Below, piece by piece: positions 33,121 through 42,639 of a stretch of DNA of 64,000 nt (the stretch's first letter is position 1; the number at the start of each line of letters is the position of its first letter). The notes under the pieces are model-generated. The model was not told the DNA's origin, did not search any database, and saw only the letters and a program-made list of their open reading frames with translations. Both the position numbers and the translations under genes were made by a program. Source of the stretch: Takakia lepidozioides (taxonomy: Eukaryota > Streptophyta > Takakiopsida > Takakiales > Takakiaceae); contig CM060732.1 in assembly GCA_030704615.1 (NCBI GenBank), forward strand, positions 73,079,053-73,143,052. Direction: 5' to 3'.

Positions 33121-34483
33121 ACCCTACCCAACGCATCTTTAAGGGTGGAGGGGTGTCCAAGAGTCACTTCAATAGCGAATCAAATGGACTGTTTTTTGCG
33201 GTAGGAGGTTTTTGTGAGTGCTACGTAGTAGTCATCTGTAAAATTGGGCGAGGTTGCAATCGTCAAGTACAATGCTAATGTTTCTTGCTTGGTCGCAACA
33301 AGTGGTCAGTAATACAGTTTGCCAGACTTCTTGAAGGAGATAGAGACCCAATTTTGCAATTTTGTTATGCCTTGGTTACATTTCTGTATTTCTTCCAATT
33401 GGGTCTCGCCATGGTCAGAATAGTGGTGCAACCATGTAAGTTGTCCCTCATGTTCATCAAGAAAGGCAAGTAGAATCCTATGAAAGTTATGTTCGGGGAG
33501 TGCGAGGTCTGTGTGACGACGTGATTTTCACCAGTTGCTGCTTAGACATATTGTGCCGATGTCCTTGCCTGAGTGTTGCGCTCATTCTCTGATTCCAGAT
33601 TATGTCTACTGTCAGAGTTGTGAAGCTGCATGAAATGTTGCTTTCTGAGTTTTGGAGGCGCAATAATTTGTAATAAGCCATTCCCCAAATGAATGAAACT
33701 CATTATTAAGAGCTAATTTGCACTTGATTGTTTCAACCATGACTTGATAGTGAGGAAACTAGCCTGCACTCATGCTTGGGGAATTTCCAATTGGGTCTGA
33801 CATCCAAAATGGGCTTTAATTTGGACTGTTTGTATGTACTCAGCTAGGTGAGGTTGGGTTTTTGGAATGATGGAATTGTGACCTGTTAGTGTGTAGTGGG
33901 TGGGGTCCTCATTTTGCATACCAGTCTGTAAGTGTGGATAGAGGAGGCTCTGATCAGAGTTGTCGTGCAATGATGATGTCAGGGCAGTATTTGAAACTGC
34001 AATAGTGAGTGTGAGTGTGAGTGTTAACATGACTTTTTGTGGTCATTCACATAGGGTAGTGCTGTGCTGGTGATTACTCTTCTGCATTAGCTGCATTTGT
34101 CACTCAGCTCTCTATATTACTGCAGAGATAGTGACTACATTAGTGGGCGCGGGGATACCAATGTTGGTTGCATACCAACAGTATGTCTGACAAACCTCTG
34201 TTTAATCACTGTTGTCCCAGAATGGTATGTCGCTCGTCATGGCTGACCATGCTAGCATACTGAGCTGGTACATGACTAATGCAGGCACAGGAGCGAGGCC
34301 GAAGTCCATCGTTGCATGAAATCCTGGAAGGTTCAGTAAGTAGAACATTGACCAGTGAGCGGATGGTGAGATCCACGTGATCATTCTTTCTCCCATTTTT
34401 TGTCGATTCTTTCGTTCTAGGCATTTTCCCTACCAGCGGCATGATGTTCTCATGTTATTCATGGACTTGCGTGGACCTGGCAG
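33121..34483. other. Intron-like spacer of CACTA-W
   Basis: No coding region seen. It includes a GAGTGT microsatellite-like run near 34005-34022. It ends at a CCTGGCAG acceptor at 34483. At least one expected exon (compare 45287-45371 in element X) was not found here. Confidence 0.4.
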
Positions 34484-35659
34484 GAGGGGACCTCTGGGTA
34501 TTCAGCAATTGCTCGCAAAGTGGAGGATATGGAAAGAGCACAAGGTGCACAACACAAAGATATAATGGATTTGAAGGCTACAATATCGCATGTGATGATG
34601 TACCAGAAGGCCATTGCTGAGAAATTTGGGATCAGCATTTCCTCACCTGCCTTAGTGGGCTCGTTTGTAGCAAACAGCTCCTGCATTGCTGGCCCTTCAG
34701 CCTCAAGACGTCTGGAGGACAGGTTTGACTTGCCTGGCATGTCACCAGGTAACGTCACTCCAGTTGATGCATTCGAGGATGATGTGCAGGTGGAGCAAGT
34801 TGGCCCAGGTAGAGGGGAGGACACCCCTACCAAGGAACTTACGCCTCCTCGTGCAGTTCTATCACACTGTGCGGTAGTGGAGGCGCCTGCACAACTCCAG
34901 CCTGCTGCTGTCGTAGTGGGGACATCCGAGACAACCCTGGACATTGACCTTGTTTCCCCGCAGGCAGATATTACCCAGCAACCCACAGTTGTCACTTCCA
35001 CTCCCAACCTTCATTTCATGCAGGAGAAGGTCGTGCACACAACAGTGGAGAAGGGCAAGCATTTGCTCATCCTAGATATTAATGGCTTGTTGTGTGAGTG
35101 CGTCCATGTCGGGAGCGGTAATGCGTTTGTGGTTCCAAATGGCCTTGAGCACAAATTATGTGGTAGCAAGATGGTCATTGTAAGGCCTGGTTGCAAAGCC
35201 TTTTTGGACAAGTGTTTTGAACACTTTGAAGTGGCAGCATGGTCTTGTATGCAACCACGTAACTTCCTACCCACGGTGGACTGGCTTTTCCATGGGCACG
35301 GTGACCTTGCATTCAAGTGGGAGCAGTCCACTAACATGGATGGGAGCCTGCCCATGAAACCACGGTTTTTGAAGAACCTATCTGTTGTGTGGTAGGGCAA
35401 TTGTGTCTGGAATCCCAAAAACACTCTTCTTGTTGACGACACATCGCACAAGGGGTCGAACAATAAAGCTTACAGCGCAATTTTCCCATTGCCTTGGAGA
35501 AGTTGTTCTGTAGAGGCGCACAATGATAATCTTCTTCTGACCAGCTTATGGCCCTTCTTGGAGGGGGCAGCTAAGGCTCCAATCATTCTAGAATATCTCA
35601 GAGGGCAACCCACATTTGGGCAACAAGCTATCAGCCCTCGAGCCATTCAGCCTCGCCAG
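34484..35659 (+). pseudogene. CACTA-W accessory gene: coiled-coil plus HAD/NIF phosphatase-like exon (copy B)
   Basis: Begins at acceptor GGCAG|GAGGGG in phase 0 with IARKVEDMERAQGAQHKDI (short coiled coil), a variable Pro/Val/Thr linker of about 150 residues, then a HAD domain: LLILDINGLLC, VAAWSCMQPRN, KPRFLKNLSVVW, LLVDDTSHKG. The second Asp of DxD is again Asn. An in-frame TAG at 35393-35395 splits the domain and reading continues in frame. It ends at CGCCAG|GTAACA (35660) and joins in phase to the next exon. Placement between the Transposase_24-like and DUF8039-like exons on the same strand argues that the HAD domain is part of the CACTA protein. A related coiled-coil segment survives at 57304. 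Confidence 0.7.
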
Positions 35660-35909
35660 GTAACATACTTTGTAGTGTGGTACACACTGCCAGACATTAG
35701 AGGCATTTTTGTGTCACTCCCTTGTGCCATTGCCAGCTCCCTTTGTGCTTAAGTTGTGGCAGTATTCAATGTTGTGATAGAGTTTGTCAAATTACTGTCG
35801 CAATGTGAATTGTAAGCATTGACAATTTGGGTGCATCTTATTGTGTTAGTGTAATTTGAGTTCCCAGTGTATATAATATACATTTTTGGTGCTTGTTGGT
35901 TGGTTGTAG

Positions 35910-36005
35910 GTGCTTGGCCACGAACGAGGCCCCCCAAGTCAAAGGGCAGCACACCTTCACCCTTTCAGGAAGCCGACACCAGTGATCCCTGATTCGCAGA
36001 ATGGG
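35910..36005 (+). pseudogene. CACTA-W accessory gene: short linker exon
   Basis: Thirty-two codons between acceptor TTGTAG (35909) and donor GTAAGT (36006), phase 0 on both sides, rich in Pro, Arg and His. It links the HAD exon to the DUF8039-like exon. Confidence 0.55.
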
Positions 36006-36097
36006 GTAAGTCTATGCATCTGCTATCCTCCTTACCGACCTGGATAGTAAAATTGTTATTAGCTCATTGTAGACATTGTAGACACAATACGTTCCAG

Positions 36098-36433
36098 GAT
36101 CCGTGTTCCATAATTCTCATGCAATCTGCCATGTTTGGGGTGGGATGGCAGTTCGTGGTGGGAGACCATGTCAAGCTCATAGACATTGTTTCACGATCAA
36201 CAGCCGGATCTGGCCGCATTGCTGGTCTCCAAGGGATGGAGGTGAGTGAAGGGTACCCTGTCGTGCCAGAAGGCTATGTGGCCATCCACATTGATGATGT
36301 CCGCATTCCCAATGCCCCTCTACCATATCACAACAAATCCATGAAGCCTCATCACACTGAGTTGGGAGACACTGTAGGTTACATTACTGTGTGGAGTGAC
36401 AAACTAGTGAAGACCTTCACTACTACAGATTAA
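36098..36433 (+). pseudogene. CACTA-W accessory gene: DUF8039-like terminal exon
   Basis: Opens after acceptor GTTCCAG in phase 0. It encodes VVGDHVKLIDIVSRST, then EGYVAIHIDDVRIPNAPLPY and LGDTVGYITVWSDKLV, then a stop at 36431-36433. The pattern (hydrophobic-x-V-x-I-x2-V ... A-P-L-P ... L-G-D-x-V-G-x-I-x-V-W-x3-L-V) resembles the DUF8039 module at the end of many CACTA accessory proteins. This exon itself is intact. It is followed at once by a repeat block, as expected near an element end. Confidence 0.6.
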
Positions 36434-36439
36434 CGTTTT

Positions 36440-36790
36440 TATGACTATGGGTGATATAAACCTTGGTAATCATGACTATATGTGTGACTACGAAGTGATG
36501 AAACCCATTGTTGGGCGAATTTTAATATATTTTAATCTAATGTAGTCATACATTTTACTACATGACTAGGAGACGCGGTCAAACAGTGTTGACCAAGAAC
36601 ATAGGCTTGGTTTATATAACTAGTAGTCATACGAAATACTACACGTTAGACACGTGCCACGTAAGCTTATAACTAAATGACTACACCACTACTACACATT
36701 GATGACATGCCATATAAGCTTATGACTACATGACTACTGGAGGTTTCACATCTCTGTTTCTATAATTACATCACTACACGTGGCATCTTA
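36440..36790. repeat. Probable CACTA subterminal repeats (TGACTAC motif)
   Basis: ATGACTAC, GTAGTCAT and related words recur on both strands, including a two-copy unit of about 65 bases with CCA(C/T)RTAAGCTTATRACTA. The block directly follows the end of the accessory gene. En/Spm elements carry such short subterminal repeats as binding sites for the accessory protein. The exact CACTA terminus was not fixed; CACTACACGTGGC at about 36773 is one candidate. Confidence 0.6.
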
Positions 36791-37121
36791 AGGCATATAC
36801 ATGTATGGGCTCATCCATTGGATGACCTCATCCATGTATCTTTAACGAAACACTTGTCATATGTGAACATGTGTCCATTTGATATTGGCAAAATATTGGA
36901 CCTGGAGCTCGAAGCAGTTTGCAGTTTCACTATGTAGTGGCGTGGGCAAATATCACGAAGTAGTAAGTAGCATACTTCATTGAGTCATGCAGTTTGCAGA
37001 CTTCGAATTGACTTGTAATCGTCGTCCTTGTTTGCGGTCTTCAAGTGTACAATTTGATACATTCCCCCCTTCATGACATTGGTATTCGACTATACAACGA
37101 GTTATGTTAGTGATGCTGAAG

Positions 37122-37400
37122 CCGGACAAGGTCACAATTGGTTGCGTTTGCAATGAATGTGCGAGCTTGGTAGCCCTTAAATTGGATAGCCTCAAAATGG
37201 GAATAGTACGAGAGGTATTTGTTCTAAACTCTACCTGGGTGGACATGTATTTTGAATGTGGTAGCATCAAGGATGACAAGGGAGTGTTCGATGATATGGC
37301 CGAACAAGATGTGGTGTCTTGGAATGCAATGATCGCACAATATGCCCAGCATGGTTGTCATAGGAGGGAGGCCCTACAAGTAATTATAGGCATTCACTAT
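37122..37400 (+). pseudogene. PPR gene fragment
   Basis: Plus strand: KPDKVTIGCVCNECASLVAL, then VDMYFECGSIKDDKGVFDDM and DVVSWNAMIAQYAQHG, about two PPR repeats of the PLS type. No gene continues on either side, so it is an isolated fragment. Confidence 0.75.
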
Positions 37401-37489
37401 GTCATTTCCCCAAAAAACCACCAACTGCCGAGGGCGGCGGTACCTCCATTCTCTTCTCCTCTCTCCTCGTTTGTCGAGGGTTAAGAGTC

Positions 37490-39413
37490 TGTTCATACCA
37501 GTGCATGGTTCTCCCGTTCTAATTCCACAGTGAGAATAGAGGCATCTTATGTCAAGAGAGGTAGGGGCAAATTTACTTTGGCAATGATGATGGCCTAGAT
37601 GAAAAATATGGATTGTTGCTGGTGCCAGCTCTAGAGGTCTGTCAGTTGTGGACAAGGATTGATATGCGATTGATATGCCTCCAGTAGCATGCCATATTCT
37701 CTGTTTCACTGTAGGCAGGAACCCAAGGCCCATCTGATGCCAAGCTGCCCCATTTAATCCAACCCTGAACCACATAGTTCCCTTTCAATCTCTTCCTTCT
37801 CTTCATTTTTGAAAGGTCTTTCTAAACCGTGAGAAGTTGCTGGATTGCAGGGTTGTGTGTCATACCCCCCAATTCAACACTCATATTTGATGTTGAGTTT
37901 TGGGGCAAAGCTTAAGAGCCTTGTTTCTCAACGACTACCAGCGAGACATATATCACTGGTAAACATGTCTCCGGGAATTTGCTTTATACTTGCTTTTTCA
38001 CGGGGGGGGGGGGGGGGGATTCCAGGGAGGTAGTGAAGTTGGCAAAGCTCTAATGGGATGAGGGATGTGAAAGTTGGTGTTGGTTTATTTTTCCACTAAT
38101 GTGTGACACAGAAGTCGTATACTCGGCACTTCCTTACTAGCTCAGTGGGCTGAAAACTGATTGCACGACTGTTTGAACTCACCTCTCCAATGCTTTGCTT
38201 TTCCTGTTATGCCATAGGCTTGCCATGACAGCTTGGTCAAGTCGAAATAAATTTGCCTGCTTGTGGATATTGGATTGCAAGATTGCCACCACAAGTAAGT
38301 GATGTGTACGATATGGTATAATTGCAGGTCTTCCACCACAACCAAGTGGTGTAAGTATTTTACTCGTGAAATAGCTTTGAACCACCAAAAACCTCCCATG
38401 TTGGTCACAGTTGACTGGAATTCTTTAATTTCGTTTTGTGGTTAGGGCAGGGTGAAGACAGACTTGGGGTAGTGTTGCTCATGAAGGACACATCCATACA
38501 TTGGTGTGGAGGCTATGATGACAGCCATAGCCTGACATTGTAAGATTTTGGCAGAATTGCAGTGCAGCAATGTGATAGCGGGTCATTTTGGAGATGAGAG
38601 AAAAAAACTAGATAAGATTATGATTCAATTGCAAGCTAGAGAGGGGGTGGGGAGCAAGCCAACTGATGTTCCACTGGGATGGTCTTACAGGTCTCTCAAC
38701 AATCTGACCACTCAATGGCGACAGCAGATGCGAGCGATTCAGAGTGGTAGAAGGGGTGAAGATGCACAGGGCCAGGTTTGCAGGATATTGCTATGCATGC
38801 CACCCCATCTACAACTACAAAGGGGCAAAGAATTGACAGGATCAAAGCGTGAATTGTACCAATATCAGTCTGGATATTGAGTGGCGTAGATGTATGCCAA
38901 ATGTGGCAATATGTTGTTGTAGTTGAAGCTAGACAAAGGCCCAAGGATGTGGGTATGGGATTTTTTTGATATAGGGATATTACTGCAGGTTGCCAGCGAT
39001 GAAATCAGTGCTAATAGTTGCACACTGGAAGATATTAGAAGTGTAGAATGGTGAAGTGCCAGACTGGGTCACTTCCCAACTTCTGGGTGCCAATGTTTTA
39101 CAATCTGGAAATGAATAAATGGCCCTACTAGTGGCCAATCCACTAGTGCTTGATCACAACAGCTTATAGCATAGAGGAATTGTGAGCATATTTGAATATC
39201 AATGTTCATTGACAGTTGGTACCCAAAAAAATGTGACTACATGGGGACAGAAGAGTACATTTATTTGGAATGACAGCTAATACATGCACAAGGGTAGCAT
39301 ATCTAATTGCCATCGACTGAATCCGTGTCTGTGAATATGGAGGTATCTGTGTCATCATCACTGACCATAGCCTCAACGTCGGTGGAGGTATCTGTGTCTT
39401 CATGACAGACCTG
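37490..39413. other. No clear gene; poly-G tract
   Basis: A run of 17 G lies at 38002-38018. A plus-strand ORF at 38548-38880 (110 residues, with ERKKLDKIMIQLQAREGVG and WSYRSLNNLTTQWRQQ) has a faint Myb/trihelix-like look but no firm match. Nothing else is supportable. Confidence 0.4.
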
Positions 39414-41957
39414 CTAGTCAACTGGGGGTTGTACCTCGCGTCGTCGGGTATGGGGTCGGTACAATGAGGCCAACTGCTCTGGTGTCACTGTCTGAATTCG
39501 GTTGTGAGTTCGGCCAGTAGTCAATGTCTCTTGTAGTTGTTGTGGAGCTAACAAGCCTTCAACTCTTCTCAGATCATCAATGGAAATTGAGATATCACAC
39601 ACCACTCTCCGTGATCGGGGGCTCTTCTCCAATACAACTTTCCATTGTCGTTCCTTCACACACTCAGAGAAAAAGACTTGATCAACCTGTAGTGGCAATA
39701 CAAAAGGCTGTTCAGAGGGTGGTAGCATTTGATTGAAATTGACCAACGTGAAGCCACAATCATCTTCCTTCATTGATCTGGGTTAACGACCCACATTTTG
39801 GGCCCGTACCCAGGAGCACAAAAACACTACAGGCCGTGCAGTGCCATAGTCAATCTACAAAATCTCTCTAATAAGACCCACATACCGTACAGATTCCATC
39901 TCATGCTTGAAAACTGATGAGACTCCACAATCAAAGGATGCCATACTCGATGTGTTCATGCCTGGGGATGTAGCCCTGTAATGGTTGCCATATCCTGACA
40001 TACTCTTGTATGTCAAGGCATAATATGATGGGGGTCTTGAAAGATCCAGTAATTCTTGTCGTACGCCATCTTCAAGCACATGTTCTTGAATTCCAGATAG
40101 ATGTTCTCGTACAACATTTGGCAGCCAAGCAGCAAATGGAGGACAATCATCCATTTGTCTGGACTCCTCTTCATATTTCCTGGCACAAAATGTCGAGGCT
40201 ATTTAGCCAACACAGACTAAGCATCGGGCAGTACAAAAAGATCAAATCAAAAAAATATTCAGATTTGAAAGGGTGTGGACTTACTTCAACATATCGGATA
40301 TGCTTGGATGATTTTGAATGATGTAATCGTGTACAATAGCATGCAAGTCACCCAATTTCCGAGGTTTGCTGGCTCCTTCCAAAACTACGCCGGCCACAGA
40401 TTCTTCCTCATCTGCATGCCACACCCTTCGTGCAGTTCCATCATATCCTGCCATATACTCCGTGCAAAATCCTAGAGCTTCATAAAAAATGTATCCTTGA
40501 GCCATGTTGCCCTCGGGTTTTGCCATGTTCCGGACATACCCCTTCATTTCTTTCATTGCCCGCTCCATAGGGTACATCCAACGTGATGCCACAGGACCAC
40601 ATAAATCGAGCTCGTCCACTAGGTGGACAAGCAGATGTGTCATCACATCAAAGAATGATGGTGGGAACTCTTTCTCCATTAGACAGAGAGTAACAACTGC
40701 TTCATGTTTCAACTCCTCATACTCTGCAGGATTCACTACTTTTGCACACAACCTCCTAAATACACGACATACTCGCAAAATTGTAGTGCGCACACCTGTT
40801 GCCATGAGCCCACGAATAGCCAGCGGTAAAATTTGGTGCATGAACACATGGTAATCATGTGATTTCATGCCAGATGGTTTTTTCTTTACCACGTGTTTTT
40901 TGAAAGCTGATGCGTATCCTGTGGGTACTTTAAGGTTTCGCACAGTGTCCAAGAAAACTTTCAACTCAGCTTCAGCCAGAACATAAGGAGCAGGAGGCAT
41001 GATTAACATATCTGCCCTGTCTGGATGTCGTTGCAACCACAATGATGGACGTAGCCCAAGTTACCTTCAATGTATCTTTCTCCCCAAAAATAGTCTTAAT
41101 AAAATTCTCTGCAAAGTTCTTCTCGCAATGCATAGCATCAAACGTATGTTGTATGAGGAGGCCCTCCCAGTAAGGCAAGGCATATAAGATTGATAATCGC
41201 TTGTCGAACCAATCCATCCTGACTCTTATATCTGAAGTGCCATGTCATAAGGTGCGCGATTGATTTGCATCGATACATGCGTTTCAACCTTGGGATGACA
41301 GGGCAATGTCGTAGTATTTTTCTGGGTACAGTCCCACGACCAGGAATGTAACGCGATGTCTTGCACTCCGGGCAAAATTCTGCTTTTTCATTCTCCCCAC
41401 GGAAGAGTACACAGCCTTTCTCGCAGGCATGGATCTGGGTGTACTGCAATCCCATCTTCGCAATCATAGTTTTCATAATTAGTTTTCGGTAGAGAATTTT
41501 GTTTCGGCAAAAAACTTTTGCGCAACAATCCAAGAAGCTCATCCACAAAGCCATTGGTGCACTTGTGGGTGGTGCACAAGTTGAGCAAGTGCAAAGTAGC
41601 TTCAAATCGGCTGATCGAGCTCCCTTCGTAGAGTTTACACTGAGATTGTCGAAATAGCGTATCGTAGTTGGGATCAACTCCGTGACTCAGGTTTGGGCCA
41701 TTCTCTGCATTCTCTGCATTGTCCAGGGATTCTTCCTCGTTGGGGCTGTCTTCGGCCCGAGTTCCACCATTAATCGGATCCTCCCTGTTTGCATCCGCAA
41801 ACTCAAAAGCTTCCTGCAATGCTCGTTGAATTTCTGCCTCCACACCACCTTCATGATCCGTATTGTTCTCCCTTTCATTAGGCCTGCCCAAACTCAGCCC
41901 GATCCTCCTCGTCATCAGAATCAACATGTCCCTGCATCCCGTGTTTCCACGGTTCAT
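39414..41957 (-). pseudogene. CACTA-X TNP2 transposase with deleted catalytic core
   Basis: Minus strand. 41957-41388 has an acidic N-terminus and THKCTNGFVDELLGLLR. After a frameshift, 41660-41210 has MGLQYTQIHACEKGCVLFRG and CPECKTSRYIPGRG. At about 41210 the sequence jumps from KSQDG straight to RLSILYALPYWEGLLIQHTF. The paralogue at 59052 has roughly 240 further residues here (the TNP2 core with LRLGLALDGVNP and YNLPPWL), so the core is deleted. 41042-40281 encodes an intact DUF4218-like region (KSHDYHVFMHQILPL, ELDLCGPVASRWMYP). Then 40154-39855 and 39773-39414 encode a DUF4216-like tail with in-frame stops near 39855 and 39785. The deletion makes this a non-autonomous derivative. Confidence 0.82.
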
Positions 41958-41984
41958 TCAGTATATGTAGATTATGACATGTGG

Positions 41985-42230
41985 ACAAATGTAGTCACGG
42001 CTATCACTACATCACTTCGATTTGAGCAACAACATTGTGACACATGGCAGATAGTTCTCGTGACGTAGTCATGTTCCTATATGTGTTTATGACTACACGA
42101 CTACAACTAGCCAACGACATATTGACATGTGTATAAAGGGCAGGCATAGACACAACTACATGACTACAACTGGCCAATCAACTTTCGACATGTGGAGTGG
42201 TGAAGTCATGGCTACTACTACCACACCAAA
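41985..42230. repeat. TGACTAC repeat cluster inside TNP2 intron
   Basis: TGACTACACGACTACAACT, ACTACATGACTACAACTGG, GTAGTCA and CACTACATCAC words recur here, much as at 36440-36790. The cluster falls between the TNP2 N-terminal exon (42298-42527) and the next exon (41957), so it is either an intronic binding-site array or a small non-autonomous element inserted there. Confidence 0.5.
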
Positions 42231-42297
42231 ATGGTTTCAAAATTCAAACTTGGAGATTGCTAAGTCTTGAAGGACAGTGTACTTCCTGTGGATGTAC

Positions 42298-42527
42298 CGG
42301 AATAGTACAGCTGCGCAAAGTTGGATCCCTCTTATGTTTGAGGTAGTGCTTCTTCACTGTCTCCAACAACTGCCATTTGGATCCATGACATTCAGTGCAA
42401 TTGCAAAGCATTTTCTTGTTCCCATTTGATATGGCGTACGCCTCCTCGAGTTGCCATAGTCTGTCATCTCATAATCGCATGCGTGGCTCATATGCACCAT
42501 GACGGCCGAACAGACGTTGAACGTTCA
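42298..42527 (-). pseudogene. CACTA-X TNP2 N-terminal exon (transposase-associated zinc domain)
   Basis: ATG at 42525-42527. It encodes LWQLEEAYAIS, then MLCNCTECHGSKWQLLETV and KKHYLKHKRDPTLRSCTIP, ending at a CCG|GTACAT donor (intron from 42297 down). The C-x-C-x2-C plus H-(x3)-H pattern is the transposase-associated domain at the start of many plant TNP2 proteins. An in-frame TGA at 42469-42471 sits where Arg (CGA) is likely. The paralogous exon at 57977-58207 supports the ends. Confidence 0.65.
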
Positions 42528-42639
42528 TAGCTCGTAGTATGCAATGCCCTTTAGAGTCTCTGCAACTTTGTGTCCTCAGTGCTCTCTCTACAATATATCT
42601 ACCTCTTGCGGTGTGTGCTAGTGAGCTGCATGATCATTC
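42528..42639. promoter_or_regulatory. Short divergent promoter region of CACTA-X
   Basis: Only 112 bases separate the minus-strand TNP2 ATG from the plus-strand accessory ATG. The same arrangement recurs in element Y (58208-58259, 52 bases). A shared bidirectional promoter is inferred; no clear TATA box was seen, and real transcription starts could lie inside either first exon. Confidence 0.45.

Noticed and set aside
38548-38880. Myb/trihelix-like protein
   Set aside because: Only a faint pattern of Trp and basic residues; the spacing does not fit a Myb repeat well enough to call.
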